NCBI RefSeq assembly: GCF_004216475.1 | Contig: NZ_CP022303.1 | Span: forward strand, 1,550,001-1,614,000 | Length of the DNA stretch: 64,000 bases | Direction of reading: 5' to 3' | Origin: Thalassococcus sp. S3 | GTDB lineage: Bacteria > Pseudomonadota > Alphaproteobacteria > Rhodobacterales > Rhodobacteraceae | Part shown: piece by piece, positions 27,492 through 36,172 of the stretch | Layout: each line of letters starts with the position of its first letter | Position numbering within the stretch: the first letter of the stretch is position 1 | The notes under the pieces: model-generated | Database searches by the model: none | What the model was told of the DNA's origin: nothing | What the model saw: only the letters and a program-made list of their open reading frames with translations | Program-made: the position numbers and the translations under genes

Positions 27492-30400
27492 TTAACTTGC
27501 CGCCCCCAGAAGGGCCGCGTTTCCACCCGCTGCGGTGGTGTCCACGCAGACATGACGCTCGGTCCGGACATGTCCGATATCGGGCTGTCCGGGGATCAGG
27601 GGAAGGATCGGCCCGGGGCGCCGGGAGAGCGCGATTTCATAGGAGCGGGCGGTGTCGGCATCCCCCCACCACAGGACACCGGAGATCGCCGGCATGTCCA
27701 GAAGCGCGTCGGGGGCGATATGCCCGTCAGAGACGATGGCCTGGCCGCCCAGAGCATGGACCGCCGCAGCCTGCGCGGCCGCCGATGCCGAACCGGGCCC
27801 CAGGCAAAGGAGGGGGCCGCCGGGGAGCGTGGTCAGACGGTTCGATTCGCCTGTGGGCCCGGGCAGCGATGACGTTTCCGCGGCAGGGTCGGGACCGGTG
27901 GGTCCGGGCAGGGCGGAGGCGTCCTGCATCCAGCCCTCTGCCGTGTGCTGACGGTCGGGGGCCTTGAAGCGGCTCAGGTAATGCGGCCCGCCCGCCTTGG
28001 GCCCGGTGCCGGAAAGCCCCTCGCCCCCGAAGGGCTGAGAGCCCACGACCGCCCCGATCTGGTTGCGATTGACATAGATATTGCCCGCGCGCACCCGGTC
28101 GGAGACATACTGAACCCGGTCATCTATGCGCGTGTGAAGGCCGAAGGTGAGCCCGTAGCCGCTGGCATTGACGGCATCGATCACCGCGTCGAGCGCATCG
28201 GCCCTGAAGCGGGCCAGGTGAAGAACGGGACCGAAGATTTCCCGGTCGAGATCCGAGATGCCGGAGATCGAAATGAGGGCAGGCGCGATGAAGGTGCCAT
28301 CGGGCGGGGCGTCGCAGGCATGAAGCAGACGCCCCTCTTTCCGGGCGGATGCGATATGGCCGGCGATGATCGTCTGCGCGTCGCGGTCGATCACGGGGCC
28401 GATATCGGTGCTGAGCGACCAGGGGTCGCCGACCCTGAGTTCACGCATGGCGCCGATCAGCATGGCCGTCAGGTCATCGGCGATGTCGTCCTGAACATAG
28501 AGACAGCGCAAGGCGGAGCATCGCTGACCGGCGGATTGGAACGCGCTTTCCACGATGCTTTGCACGGCCTGTTCGGGCAGCGCGGTGCTGTCGACGATCA
28601 TGGCGTTGAGCCCGCCGGTCTCGGCAATGAGAGGAGCGCCGGGCTGCAGGTTGGAGGCCATCCCCGCCCGGATTTTAAGCGCCGTTTCGGTGGAGCCGGT
28701 AAATGCCACCCCGCAGATACGCGGATCTTGGGTGAGGGCCGCGCCGACCGTTCCGTCCCCGGGCAAAAGCTGCAGGGCGGAGGGCGGCACACCGGCTTCG
28801 TGGAGGAGGCGCACGGCCCGGTCGGCGATCAGGGGGGTCTGTTCTGCAGGTTTGGCCAGCACCGCGTTCCCGTTGGCGAGCGCGGCGGCGATCTGCCCGG
28901 TGAAGATCGCCAGAGGGAAGTTCCAGGGCGAGATGCAGGTGAAGATCCCGGCGGGCGATCCGGCCTCTGCCTGTGCCGCGTAATAGCGCAGGAAGTCGAC
29001 GGCCTCCCGCAGTTCGGCCACGCAATCGGGCAATGTCTTGCCGGCCTCGCGGGCCAGAAGCGCGAAAAGCGCGCCGTGATTGGCCTCGTAGAGGTCCGCG
29101 GCACGGGCGAGGATCGCCCGCCTGTCGTCCAAAGGCGCCGACCAGGGGGATGCGGCGCCGATTGCGGCGGCGATATCCGCGCGGCTTGCCCAACGGACGG
29201 TGCCGGGCTGATCGGAGGGACGGGCCGGGTTTTGCACGGGCACGGCGGCTTCGGGATCGGCGGGTCCGGCCAGGAGCGGCGTGGCCGCCCATGCCGAGCC
29301 GGAGAAGGGCGCGCGGGCGTCCTCCAGCGCCGAGAGGGTGGGGGCATGGGAGAGGTCAAACCCACGCGAATTCGGGCGCTCGGGCTGAAAGAGGTCGGCG
29401 CCGGTGCGCAGCGCTACGGCCTGACCAAGCGCGGCAAAGGGGTCGGCGGCGACCTCTTCGGGCGGAACGGAGGTGTCGACGATCTGATTGACGAAAGAGC
29501 TGTTGGCGCCGTTTTCCAGAAGGCGCCGGACGAGATAGGCCAGAAGATCGCGGTGCGCCCCGACCGGCGCGTAGATGCGGCAGCTTGTATTCTCACCCGT
29601 CTTGACGAGGTCATGAAGCGCTTCGCCCATGCCGTGCAAGCGCTGGAATTCAAAGACGCGCGTGTCGCTTGCCATATGCAGGATCGCGGCCACCGTGTGG
29701 GCGTTGTGGGTGGCGAATTGGGGATAGATCCGGTCGGTCATGCCAAGCAGTTTGCGGGCATTCGCGATATAGGAGACATCGGTTGCCGCCTTTGAGGTAA
29801 ACACGGGAAAGGCGGCCATCCCGGCGACGTGGGCGCGTTTGATTTCGGTGTCCCAGTAAGCGCCTTTGACAAGCCGCACCATGATCCGACGGTCATGGGT
29901 TCGGGCCAGATCATAAAGGGTGTCGATGACACGCCCCGCACGCGGCCCATAGGCCTGAACGACAATGCCGAAGCCGTCCCAGCCGGCCAGGGCGGGTTCG
30001 GCGAGAACCAGTTCGATGATATCGAGAGAGAGGGAAAGGCGGTCGGCCTCCTCTGCATCGATGTTCAGCCCCATGCCGGCGGATTTGGCAAGAAGCGCCA
30101 GAGAGCGCAGGCGCGGCACAAGCTCTTCAAGGACCCGGTCACGCTGTGCCACTTCATAGCGGGGATGGAGGGCGGAGAGCTTGACCGAAATCCCGGGATT
30201 GGCGCGGATATCGTCGGACCCACAGGATTGGGCGATGGCGGAGATGGCGCGGGAATAGCTGAGATGATAGCGCTTGGCATCGGCGTCGGTGCGCGCGGCC
30301 TCGCCCAGCATGTCATAGCTATAAGTATAGCCCTTGTCCTCCATGCCGGCTGCACGGCGCATGGCGGATGTGATGTCTTCGCCCAACACGAACTGGCGCC

Positions 30401-30905
30401 CCATTTCCTTCATCGCGCGCCCGACGGCGGTTCGGATCACGGGTTCGCCCACCCGTTTGACGGCGCTGCGCAGGGCATGGGCCGGACCGGGAGCGTTTTC
30501 GTCGAGAACCTTGCCTGTCAGCATCAGCGCCCAGGTCGAGGCGTTGACGAGAACGGAGGAGGACTGGCCCAGATGCTTGCCCCAGTCCGAGGGCGCGATC
30601 TTATCCTCGATCAGGGCGTCGATCGTATCGGCATCGGGCACCCGCAACAAAGCCTCGGCCAGGCACATCAGTGCCACGCCCTCATCGGTGCTGAGACCGT
30701 ATTCGGCCAGAAACACCTCCATCAGTCCGGGATGGGCGGAGGTGCGGATCTGCCGGACCAGCTGCGCTGCGCGCGCGCAGATGGCGTCGCGGTCCGTTGC
30801 GGACAGGCTGGCATCGGCGACGAGCGTGTCGATCATGGCCGTCTGGTCGGTATATGTGAGCGCGTCGATGTGAGAGGAAAGGGGATGGGGAATGTCACGT
30901 GCCAT
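27492..30905 (-). CDS. putA: Bifunctional proline dehydrogenase / L-glutamate-gamma-semialdehyde dehydrogenase
   Basis: A 1137-aa enzyme that oxidises proline to glutamate in two steps. The FAD-dependent proline dehydrogenase barrel occupies about residues 60-460 (DKGYTYSYDMLGEAA, RLVKGAYWDTEIKRA, YAPVGAHRDLLAYLVRRLLENG). The aldehyde dehydrogenase domain occupies about 520-980, with FTGSTETALKI and the catalytic Cys in SAGQRCSALRCLYV. A C-terminal extension follows. Unlike the 1320-aa E. coli protein there is no N-terminal ribbon-helix-helix domain, as in Rhodobacter capsulatus, so regulation falls to the divergent Lrp-type PutR. ATG 30905 (MARDIPHPLSS) is chosen over the opening at 31019, which lies in the promoter region and overlaps putR. 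Confidence 0.96.
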   Translation of the reverse strand: MARDIPHPLSSHIDALTYTDQTAMIDTLVADASLSATDRDAICARAAQLVRQIRTSAHPGLMEVFLAEYGLSTDEGVALMCLAEALLRVPDADTIDALIEDKIAPSDWGKHLGQSSSVLVNASTWALMLTGKVLDENAPGPAHALRSAVKRVGEPVIRTAVGRAMKEMGRQFVLGEDITSAMRRAAGMEDKGYTYSYDMLGEAARTDADAKRYHLSYSRAISAIAQSCGSDDIRANPGISVKLSALHPRYEVAQRDRVLEELVPRLRSLALLAKSAGMGLNIDAEEADRLSLSLDIIELVLAEPALAGWDGFGIVVQAYGPRAGRVIDTLYDLARTHDRRIMVRLVKGAYWDTEIKRAHVAGMAAFPVFTSKAATDVSYIANARKLLGMTDRIYPQFATHNAHTVAAILHMASDTRVFEFQRLHGMGEALHDLVKTGENTSCRIYAPVGAHRDLLAYLVRRLLENGANSSFVNQIVDTSVPPEEVAADPFAALGQAVALRTGADLFQPERPNSRGFDLSHAPTLSALEDARAPFSGSAWAATPLLAGPADPEAAVPVQNPARPSDQPGTVRWASRADIAAAIGAASPWSAPLDDRRAILARAADLYEANHGALFALLAREAGKTLPDCVAELREAVDFLRYYAAQAEAGSPAGIFTCISPWNFPLAIFTGQIAAALANGNAVLAKPAEQTPLIADRAVRLLHEAGVPPSALQLLPGDGTVGAALTQDPRICGVAFTGSTETALKIRAGMASNLQPGAPLIAETGGLNAMIVDSTALPEQAVQSIVESAFQSAGQRCSALRCLYVQDDIADDLTAMLIGAMRELRVGDPWSLSTDIGPVIDRDAQTIIAGHIASARKEGRLLHACDAPPDGTFIAPALISISGISDLDREIFGPVLHLARFRADALDAVIDAVNASGYGLTFGLHTRIDDRVQYVSDRVRAGNIYVNRNQIGAVVGSQPFGGEGLSGTGPKAGGPHYLSRFKAPDRQHTAEGWMQDASALPGPTGPDPAAETSSLPGPTGESNRLTTLPGGPLLCLGPGSASAAAQAAAVHALGGQAIVSDGHIAPDALLDMPAISGVLWWGDADTARSYEIALSRRPGPILPLIPGQPDIGHVRTERHVCVDTTAAGGNAALLGAAS

Positions 30906-30979
30906 ATTGGCCTCCGGGCTGCCATATGGACAATATAGGGGCTTCGGTCTGGGCTTTTGGGCTGAAATCGTATGAACTG

Positions 30980-30994
30980 TAGGCGAATCGCCTA
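30980..30994. promoter_or_regulatory. 15-bp palindrome in the putA-putR divergent promoter
   Basis: TAGGCGAATCGCCTA is a perfect palindrome (7+1+7), 75 bp upstream of the putA start and 19 bp upstream of the putR start. The position and symmetry suit binding of the Lrp-type PutR dimer, giving both putA control and autoregulation. Confidence 0.55.
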
Positions 30995-31012
30995 AATTGA
31001 AGGGGATCCGCA

Positions 31013-31489
31013 GTGTCATTTGAGCATCCTGATCTCGACGCCTTTGATTGGCGCATTCTGACGGTGCTGGCTGCCGATGGCCGGATCAGCCTGACGGATC
31101 TGGCGCGCGATATCGGGTTGACCAAGACGCCGACACAGGCCCGGCTGAAGCGGCTGGAGGCCAACGGGTTCATCGCCGGGTATCACGCAAGGATCGATCC
31201 GATCCGATTGGGCCTGGATCATGTGGCCTTTGTCGAGGTTCGGCTTGATGACACGCGAGAGGCCGCCCTGCGCGCGTTCAACGAGGCGGTCGGGCGGTTG
31301 CCGCAGATCGAAGAGGTTCACATGATCGCGGGCAACTTTGACTATCTGATGAAGGTACGCACCCGGAGCATGACCGAATACCGCACTGTTTTGGCCGAGA
31401 AAATCTCAACGCTGCCCCATGTTGCCAGCACGTCGACCTATGTGGCGATGCAGTCGGTCAAGGACGGGGGCGCACAGGAATTAACTTGA
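31013..31489 (+). CDS. putR: Lrp/AsnC family regulator of proline use (PutR type)
   Basis: A 158-aa Lrp/AsnC protein with an N-terminal helix-turn-helix (LDAFDWRILTVLAADGRIS, LTDLARDIGLTKTPTQARLKRLEANGFI) and a C-terminal RAM/effector domain (VEVRLDDTREAALRAFNEAV, MIAGNFDYLMKVRTRSM). By position, divergent from a PutA lacking its own DNA-binding domain, it corresponds to PutR of Rhodobacter capsulatus, which activates putA with proline. The start is GTG 31013. It is followed closely by the TPR-protein gene. Confidence 0.88.
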   Translation: MSFEHPDLDAFDWRILTVLAADGRISLTDLARDIGLTKTPTQARLKRLEANGFIAGYHARIDPIRLGLDHVAFVEVRLDDTREAALRAFNEAVGRLPQIEEVHMIAGNFDYLMKVRTRSMTEYRTVLAEKISTLPHVASTSTYVAMQSVKDGGAQELT

Positions 31490-31521
31490 CGGACCGGCAG
31501 ATCGCACAACGTTCGATCGGT

Positions 31522-32079
31522 ATGAAGCATTTCGTATTGATATGTGCGCTCGTTGCGGGGCCGGCTCTGGCGGAGACGTGCCCGGATGCTCCGGATCATG
31601 ATGCAGCGTTGCAGGCGTTGATCGGTGCCGCGCGTATGGCACCGGATCAGGGCGCGGCGCAGGCCTTGTCACAGAAAATGTGGGCGATCTGGACAGATGC
31701 ACCGGATGAGCAGGCGCAAGCGATGCTGGATCGCGGCATGTCCAAGCGGTCGAGTTATGATTTCCTTGGCGCGATCCAGGATTTTGACAGACTAGTCGCA
31801 TATTGCCCGAACTACGCGGAAGGCTACAACCAGCGCGCCTTTGTCAATTACCTGCGTCACGACTTTGCCGGGGCGCTCGAGGATCTCGATCGGGCCATTG
31901 CGCTTTCTCCCAACCATGTGGCGGCGCTCTCTGGACGGGCGCTGACGCTCTTGGGGTTGGACCGTCTGGAGGAGGCCCGCGCGGCGCTGACTTATGCGCT
32001 GACGCTCAACCCCTGGCTCTCCGAGCGCAGCCTGATCGCCGAGGGTGGTCCATTGGCGCCTGTGGGTGAAGATATCTGA
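31522..32079 (+). CDS. Periplasmic tetratricopeptide-repeat protein
   Basis: A 185-aa protein with a signal peptide (MKHFVLICALVAGPALAETC, cleavage probably after ALA). Then come about three TPR units, seen in QAMLDRGMSKRSSYDFLGAI, YCPNYAEGYNQRAFVNYLRH and LSPNHVAALSGRALTLLGLD, each with the A/G-x3-A pattern. This is a protein-protein interaction scaffold in the periplasm; the partner is unknown. The frame opens at TTG 31486 overlapping the putR stop, but ATG 31522 gives a clean signal peptide. It may be read through from putR. Confidence 0.8.
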   Translation: MKHFVLICALVAGPALAETCPDAPDHDAALQALIGAARMAPDQGAAQALSQKMWAIWTDAPDEQAQAMLDRGMSKRSSYDFLGAIQDFDRLVAYCPNYAEGYNQRAFVNYLRHDFAGALEDLDRAIALSPNHVAALSGRALTLLGLDRLEEARAALTYALTLNPWLSERSLIAEGGPLAPVGEDI

Positions 32080-32124
32080 AAGCCGCTTTACACGCCGCCA
32101 GCGCAAGGTATGGTCCGCGCCGTT

Positions 32125-32208
32125 GCCCGCGTGGTGGAATGGTAGACACAGGGGACTTAAAATCCCCAGGCTTAGGCCGTGCCGGTTCGAGTCCGGCCGC
32201 GGGTACCA
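32125..32208 (+). tRNA. tRNA-Leu(UAA)
   Basis: A full cloverleaf with long variable arm. The acceptor is GCCCGCG with CGCGGGT, discriminator A and encoded CCA (32206-32208). The anticodon arm GGGGA-CTTAAAA-TCCCC has anticodon TAA at 32158-32160. The T-arm is GCCGG-TTCGAGT-CCGGC. The class II variable arm fits leucine. It is followed after 4 bp by a twin hairpin and a T-run. Confidence 0.95.
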
Positions 32209-32212
32209 GGCG

Positions 32213-32258
32213 CCGGAAAACGCGACGTTTTCCGGCCGGATTTTGCCTCAAAATCCGG
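32213..32258 (+). terminator. Twin-hairpin repeat, copy 1 (tRNA-Leu terminator)
   Basis: Two perfect 10-bp hairpins in series: CCGGAAAACG-CGA-CGTTTTCCGG, then CCGGATTTTG-CCT-CAAAATCCGG, followed by CTCTTTTT. Fits an intrinsic terminator for the tRNA gene. A second copy of the same layout follows at 32293. Confidence 0.7.
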
Positions 32259-32292
32259 CTCTTTTTGGGAAAGGCGGCTCAGACTTAGCGTT

Positions 32293-32337
32293 CGGAAAAC
32301 GTCACGTTTTCCGCGCAGATTTTGTGTCAAAATCTGC
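32293..32337 (-). terminator. Twin-hairpin repeat, copy 2 (abuts metG stop)
   Basis: CGGAAAACG-TCA-CGTTTTCCG, then GCAGATTTTG-TGT-CAAAATCTGC, ending at the base before the metG stop codon. Compared with copy 1 the stems differ by paired changes (C-G to A-T) that keep base pairing. Confidence 0.65.
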
Positions 32338-34047
32338 CTACCCCCGGATGCCGGAGAACCGTGCCTGCCAATCCTCTTGCGCCTCATCCGTGATCTTGGC
32401 AAAGAGCACATCGGGCACCGCAAACCCGTGTCCGCCGGGCAGCGCGGACAACGCCGCGGGCACGTCGTCGGGCCAGGTCGCGTCGCTTGCATTCATCGCG
32501 GTCAGCATCCGGGCGCTTGCGTCAGGGATAAAAGGAGCGCTGAGGACCGCGTAAAGGCGGATCAGGTTCAAGCCCAGGCGCACCTGAGCGGCCGCTTTCG
32601 CGGGATAGCTCTTGTAAGTCGTCCAGGGGGCGGTGTTCTGCAGATATTCGTTCCCGGCCACCCAGATCGCGCGCAGCTCGGTGGCGGATTTGCGGATTTC
32701 CATGGCATCCATATGTGCCTCGTACGCCCGGATGCGGGTTGTGAGCGCATCGATAAGCGCGGCCTCGTCCGGCCCGTACGTGCCGTCCTCGGGGACGGCC
32801 TCGCTAAATTTCGAGCGGCAGAACTTTGTGATACGGCTGACGAAATTGCCCAGAACGTCCGCAAGATCCTTGTTCACGGAGACCTGGAAGTTCTCCCAGG
32901 TGAATTCGCTATCCGAATTTTCGGGCGCATGGCTCAGAAGCCACCAGCGCCAGTAATCGGCGGGCAGAATCTCCAGCGCCTGGTCCATGAAGATGCCACG
33001 CCCCTGCGAGGTCGAGAACTGGCCGCCATCATAATTCAGGTAATTGAAGGATTTCAGGTGATCGACCATCTTCCAGGGCTCGCCCGAGCCCAGGATCGTG
33101 GCCGGGAAGCTGAGCGTGTGAAAGGGCACGTTATCCTTGCCCATGAACTGGGTGTAGCGCACATCGTCCGCGCCCTTGTCGGTGCGCCACCAGCGTTCCC
33201 AGTCACCGCCTGTCGCCTCGGCCCATTCGCTGGCGCAGGCGATGTATTCGATGGGCGCGTCGAACCAGACATAAAAGACCTTCTCCTCCATGCCGGGCCA
33301 GTCGTCGTCGCCGCGTTTGACCGGAATGCCCCAATCGAGATCGCGGGTGATGCCGCGATCTTTCAGCCCGTCGCCGTCATGGAGCCACTTCTTGGCGATG
33401 GAGGTCGTCAGGACCGGCCAGTCGGTCTTGCTGTCGATCCAGGCGTCGAGATCGTCTTTCAGGGCGGATTGGCGCAGATAGAGATGTTTGGTCTCGCGCA
33501 CTTCGAGATCGGTGGAGCCGGAGATGGCCGAGCGTGGGTCGATCAAGTCGGTCGGCTCAAGCTGGATGGTGCAATTCTCGCATTGATCGCCGCGCGCCTT
33601 GTCATAGCCGCAATTGGGGCAGGTCCCTTCGATATACCGGTCAGGCAGGAAGCGTCCGTCGGCATTGGAATAGACCTGCTTTTCGGACACTTCGCGGATC
33701 AGCCCGGCCTCAGCCAGCTTTCCTGCGAAATGTTGGGTCAGCGCGTGGTTCTGGGGCGAAGAGGAGCGACCGAAATGATCGAAGCTGAGGCGGAAGCCCT
33801 TGGCCAATTCGGACTGGATGGCATGCATCTCGGCGCAATATTCGGCCACGGGTTTGCCTGCCTTGGCGGCGGCCAGCTCGGCCGGTGTGCCATGCTCGTC
33901 GGTGGCACAGAGAAACAGAACCTCGTGGCCGCGCGCGCGGTTGTAGCGGGCATAGAGATCGGCGGGAAGCTGGGAGCCGACCAGATTGCCCAGATGCTTG
34001 ATCCCGTTGATATACGGGATCGCCGAAGTGATGAGATGTCGTGCCAT
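32338..34047 (-). CDS. metG: Methionyl-tRNA synthetase
   Basis: A 569-aa class Ia synthetase. The HIGH-equivalent is HLGN in [16 protein letters not shown], the zinc knuckle is [17 protein letters not shown], and the substrate-site W motif is in [14 protein letters not shown]. The KMSKS-equivalent is QFSTSQGRG, so the first Lys is Gln; related sequences from memory often have KFSTSQGRG, and the change may be tolerated. There is no C-terminal dimerisation (EMAP-II-like) domain, in keeping with the short length. GAGGGGCGCCCC immediately upstream of ATG 34047 acts as ribosome site. It is convergent with tRNA-Leu. Confidence 0.95.
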   Translation of the reverse strand: MARHLITSAIPYINGIKHLGNLVGSQLPADLYARYNRARGHEVLFLCATDEHGTPAELAAAKAGKPVAEYCAEMHAIQSELAKGFRLSFDHFGRSSSPQNHALTQHFAGKLAEAGLIREVSEKQVYSNADGRFLPDRYIEGTCPNCGYDKARGDQCENCTIQLEPTDLIDPRSAISGSTDLEVRETKHLYLRQSALKDDLDAWIDSKTDWPVLTTSIAKKWLHDGDGLKDRGITRDLDWGIPVKRGDDDWPGMEEKVFYVWFDAPIEYIACASEWAEATGGDWERWWRTDKGADDVRYTQFMGKDNVPFHTLSFPATILGSGEPWKMVDHLKSFNYLNYDGGQFSTSQGRGIFMDQALEILPADYWRWWLLSHAPENSDSEFTWENFQVSVNKDLADVLGNFVSRITKFCRSKFSEAVPEDGTYGPDEAALIDALTTRIRAYEAHMDAMEIRKSATELRAIWVAGNEYLQNTAPWTTYKSYPAKAAAQVRLGLNLIRLYAVLSAPFIPDASARMLTAMNASDATWPDDVPAALSALPGGHGFAVPDVLFAKITDEAQEDWQARFSGIRG

Positions 34048-34049
34048 TT

Positions 34050-34059
34050 GGGGCGCCCC
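34050..34059 (-). promoter_or_regulatory. Self-complementary GGGGCGCCCC over the metG ribosome site
   Basis: Identical to the palindrome before valS and at nearly the same distance (two bases) from the start codon. It contains the Shine-Dalgarno, so pairing would block initiation. Confidence 0.4.
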
Positions 34060-34104
34060 TCGTGATTTGGCGCTGCTTTACCGCAAGTCCCGCGCGGAGG
34101 CCAG

Positions 34105-35346
34105 TCAGTCGCGCCGGTCGCGGCTGCGGCCCAGAAGCCGTCCGATGGTGAACGAGGTGCGCGGCGCATAGACATAAGGCGTCCGGTCTTCGCTGGTGGG
34201 CCGGGCCCGCATCCGCGCAAGGCCGAAGATCACCAGCACCGCATGGGCCACGGCGATCATCGCAAAGAGCGCGAAGGGTCCGAAGAGAGAGATCAGGAGC
34301 GAGGCCAGATAAGGCGCTGCAATGGCGCCTAGAGCGAAGAAGAACATCAGAGCTGCGGAAAGCTCGATCCGCTCATGGCTCTCGGCGAAGTCATGGGCAT
34401 GGGCGGCGGAGACGGAATAGATCGGGAAGGTGGTGAGCCCGAAGAGCCCGGCGCTGAGAAAGATCGCGGTGATGCCAAGGCCCTGCGTGCCGATGGTGAC
34501 GCCGGAGCTGGCGATGGCGGCGAGAGACAGCCAGATCAGAACCCACCGCCGGTCATAGCGGTCGGCCAGCCAACCGACGGGATATTGCGCGAGCGCGCCG
34601 CCCAGCACGAAGGCAGCAAGGAACCAGGCGATCTGATCGACGCTCAGCCCGACCTCTTGCCCGTAGAGCGGCCCGACCATACGGAAGGCCGCGCCCGAGA
34701 GTGCCGCTACGATCACGCCTGCCGCGGCAAGGGGTGACCGGCTGAGCGCAAGACGCGGGCGCAGGCGGGGCGCCTCGGGCGTCTCAGGTGCCTTTGCAGT
34801 GGTCAGGGTGAGCGGCAGAAGGGCGGCACAGCAGAGGATCGCAAGAAGGTTGTAGGAGACGTAGCTGGCCGGTTCCAGAACGGCGATCATCAGCTGGGCC
34901 ACCAGAGAGCCGCTCAGATCGACGATCCGGTAGGCCCCCATCGTGCGCCCCCGGCTTTCGTTGGTCACTTTGGCCTGAAGCCAGGATTCGATAACCGTGT
35001 AACACCCCGCGACACAGAGGCCCGAAGCCACCCGCATCGCGGCCCAGGCATAGGGGTCGACCACCAGCATATGCGCCAGAAGGCCAATCGCGCCTGCGGC
35101 CGTGAACGCGGCGAAGGCGCGGTTGTGCCCGACGCTGCCCATCAGCCGCGGCGCCCACCAGCAGCCGATGAAGAAGCCCAGAAAATGCGCAGAGCCCAGA
35201 AGGCCGATCTGGCCGGCGGTGAAATCGAGCGCCAGCCCCGACAGAGCGTCCAGAGGGCCGACACCGCCGGACGAAAGCTGCAACAGGAAGACGGAGAGAA
35301 AGAGGGCGGCGAAGGAAATCAGAAGGCGCATGGCCTGACGCACCAT
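34105..35346 (-). CDS. Major facilitator superfamily transporter (YcaD-like)
   Basis: A 413-aa protein with about 12 predicted membrane helices. The conserved cytoplasmic loop of YcaD/UMF-type transporters is visible as SWLQAKVTNESRGRTMGAYRI, and the second-half loop as GWLADRYDRRWVL (MFS motif A form G-x-L-A-D-R-x-D-R-R). It is an inner-membrane secondary transporter; the substrate is unknown. Two close starts are possible, 35346 (MVRQAMRLL) and 35331 (MRLL), and neither has a strong ribosome site. It lies between metG and a YceI gene, all on the minus strand. Confidence 0.88.
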   Translation of the reverse strand: MVRQAMRLLISFAALFLSVFLLQLSSGGVGPLDALSGLALDFTAGQIGLLGSAHFLGFFIGCWWAPRLMGSVGHNRAFAAFTAAGAIGLLAHMLVVDPYAWAAMRVASGLCVAGCYTVIESWLQAKVTNESRGRTMGAYRIVDLSGSLVAQLMIAVLEPASYVSYNLLAILCCAALLPLTLTTAKAPETPEAPRLRPRLALSRSPLAAAGVIVAALSGAAFRMVGPLYGQEVGLSVDQIAWFLAAFVLGGALAQYPVGWLADRYDRRWVLIWLSLAAIASSGVTIGTQGLGITAIFLSAGLFGLTTFPIYSVSAAHAHDFAESHERIELSAALMFFFALGAIAAPYLASLLISLFGPFALFAMIAVAHAVLVIFGLARMRARPTSEDRTPYVYAPRTSFTIGRLLGRSRDRRD

Positions 35347-35406
35347 GACAGCGCGGCGTGGAAAGGCTAGCGGAAATTCGACCAGGAGGGGTCGTTTTTC
35401 GCGGCC

Positions 35407-35988
35407 TCAGACAGCGCGGATCGCGGCGTTGATGTCGAGGGTGACGGTGTCGGCGACCAGATTGGGAAATCCGGACGCGCCAAAGGCGCTGCGGCTGAGG
35501 GCGCCGCGCAGGCGGATGGTCAGCGCGCGCAGATCGTCGGGCGCGCTGCCGGGAAGGCGGAAAAGATCGGCTTGCAAAGTGAGAGGCCGTGTCACACCGC
35601 GCACGGTCACGCGGCCCGTGACGGTCGCGCCGCCCGAGAGCCGCCCGTCCTGGGCCAGCCGGATGCTGGTGGAGACAAAGCGCACCTCGGGATGGTTGGC
35701 CGCGTCGAGGACAGAGGCGCCCTTGAGCGCGTCGGTTGCGAAGAAAAGCGCGGTCCAGGCCTGCGCGACGCTGACGCTGACATCGACCTGGGCAGAGGCG
35801 AGATTGTCGGGGTCGATCAGCAGATCGGCCCGGCTGACGGGCATCGTACCGCGCTGCGCTACGCCGTTCAGGATATAGGTAAAGCCCACCGTGGACGCCT
35901 GAGGGTCGAGCCGATAGCGGGTGGGAGCGGCCTGTGCCAAAGCGGGAAATGCGGTGAGACCGGCAAGAAATAGGCGTCGTGTCAGCAT
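35407..35988 (-). CDS. YceI family periplasmic protein
   Basis: A 193-aa protein with a signal peptide carrying a twin-arginine-like motif (TRRLFLAG) and AQA cleavage site, then a lipocalin-like YceI barrel: YRLDPQASTVGFTY, ALFFATDALKGASVLDAANH and VTGRVTVRGVTRPLTLQAD. YceI proteins bind isoprenoid-like lipids such as polyprenyl compounds in the periplasm. The start is ATG 35988; the frame extends upstream only as noise overlapping the promoter of the divergent reductase. Confidence 0.88.
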   Translation of the reverse strand: MLTRRLFLAGLTAFPALAQAAPTRYRLDPQASTVGFTYILNGVAQRGTMPVSRADLLIDPDNLASAQVDVSVSVAQAWTALFFATDALKGASVLDAANHPEVRFVSTSIRLAQDGRLSGGATVTGRVTVRGVTRPLTLQADLFRLPGSAPDDLRALTIRLRGALSRSAFGASGFPNLVADTVTLDINAAIRAV

Positions 35989-36172
35989 GGCGGCGGTCCG
36001 GAAAGCGATAAACGATATCCGAGAGTATAGCGTTCTTTGGACGGCGCCCCATGCACGCAGGTTCACGTTTTTCTGTTCACATGAGAATGAATGGATCCGA
36101 CATGCCGGTTTGATGTTGCCTCCCACGCGGGGGCCGCTAGGGTCTGCCGGGCTGCAAGAAAGGACCTCTCCC

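Noticed and set aside
27945..29795. A 616-aa plus-strand ORF
   Set aside because: Antisense of putA; composition is typical of GC-rich shadow frames.
32700..32790. CGTACG motifs in metG resembling the valS repeat ends
   Set aside because: Isolated hexamers in ordinary coding sequence, without the flanking TCGTACGAAA or pairing.
32179..34065. A 628-aa plus-strand ORF
   Set aside because: Antisense of metG, beginning within tRNA-Leu.
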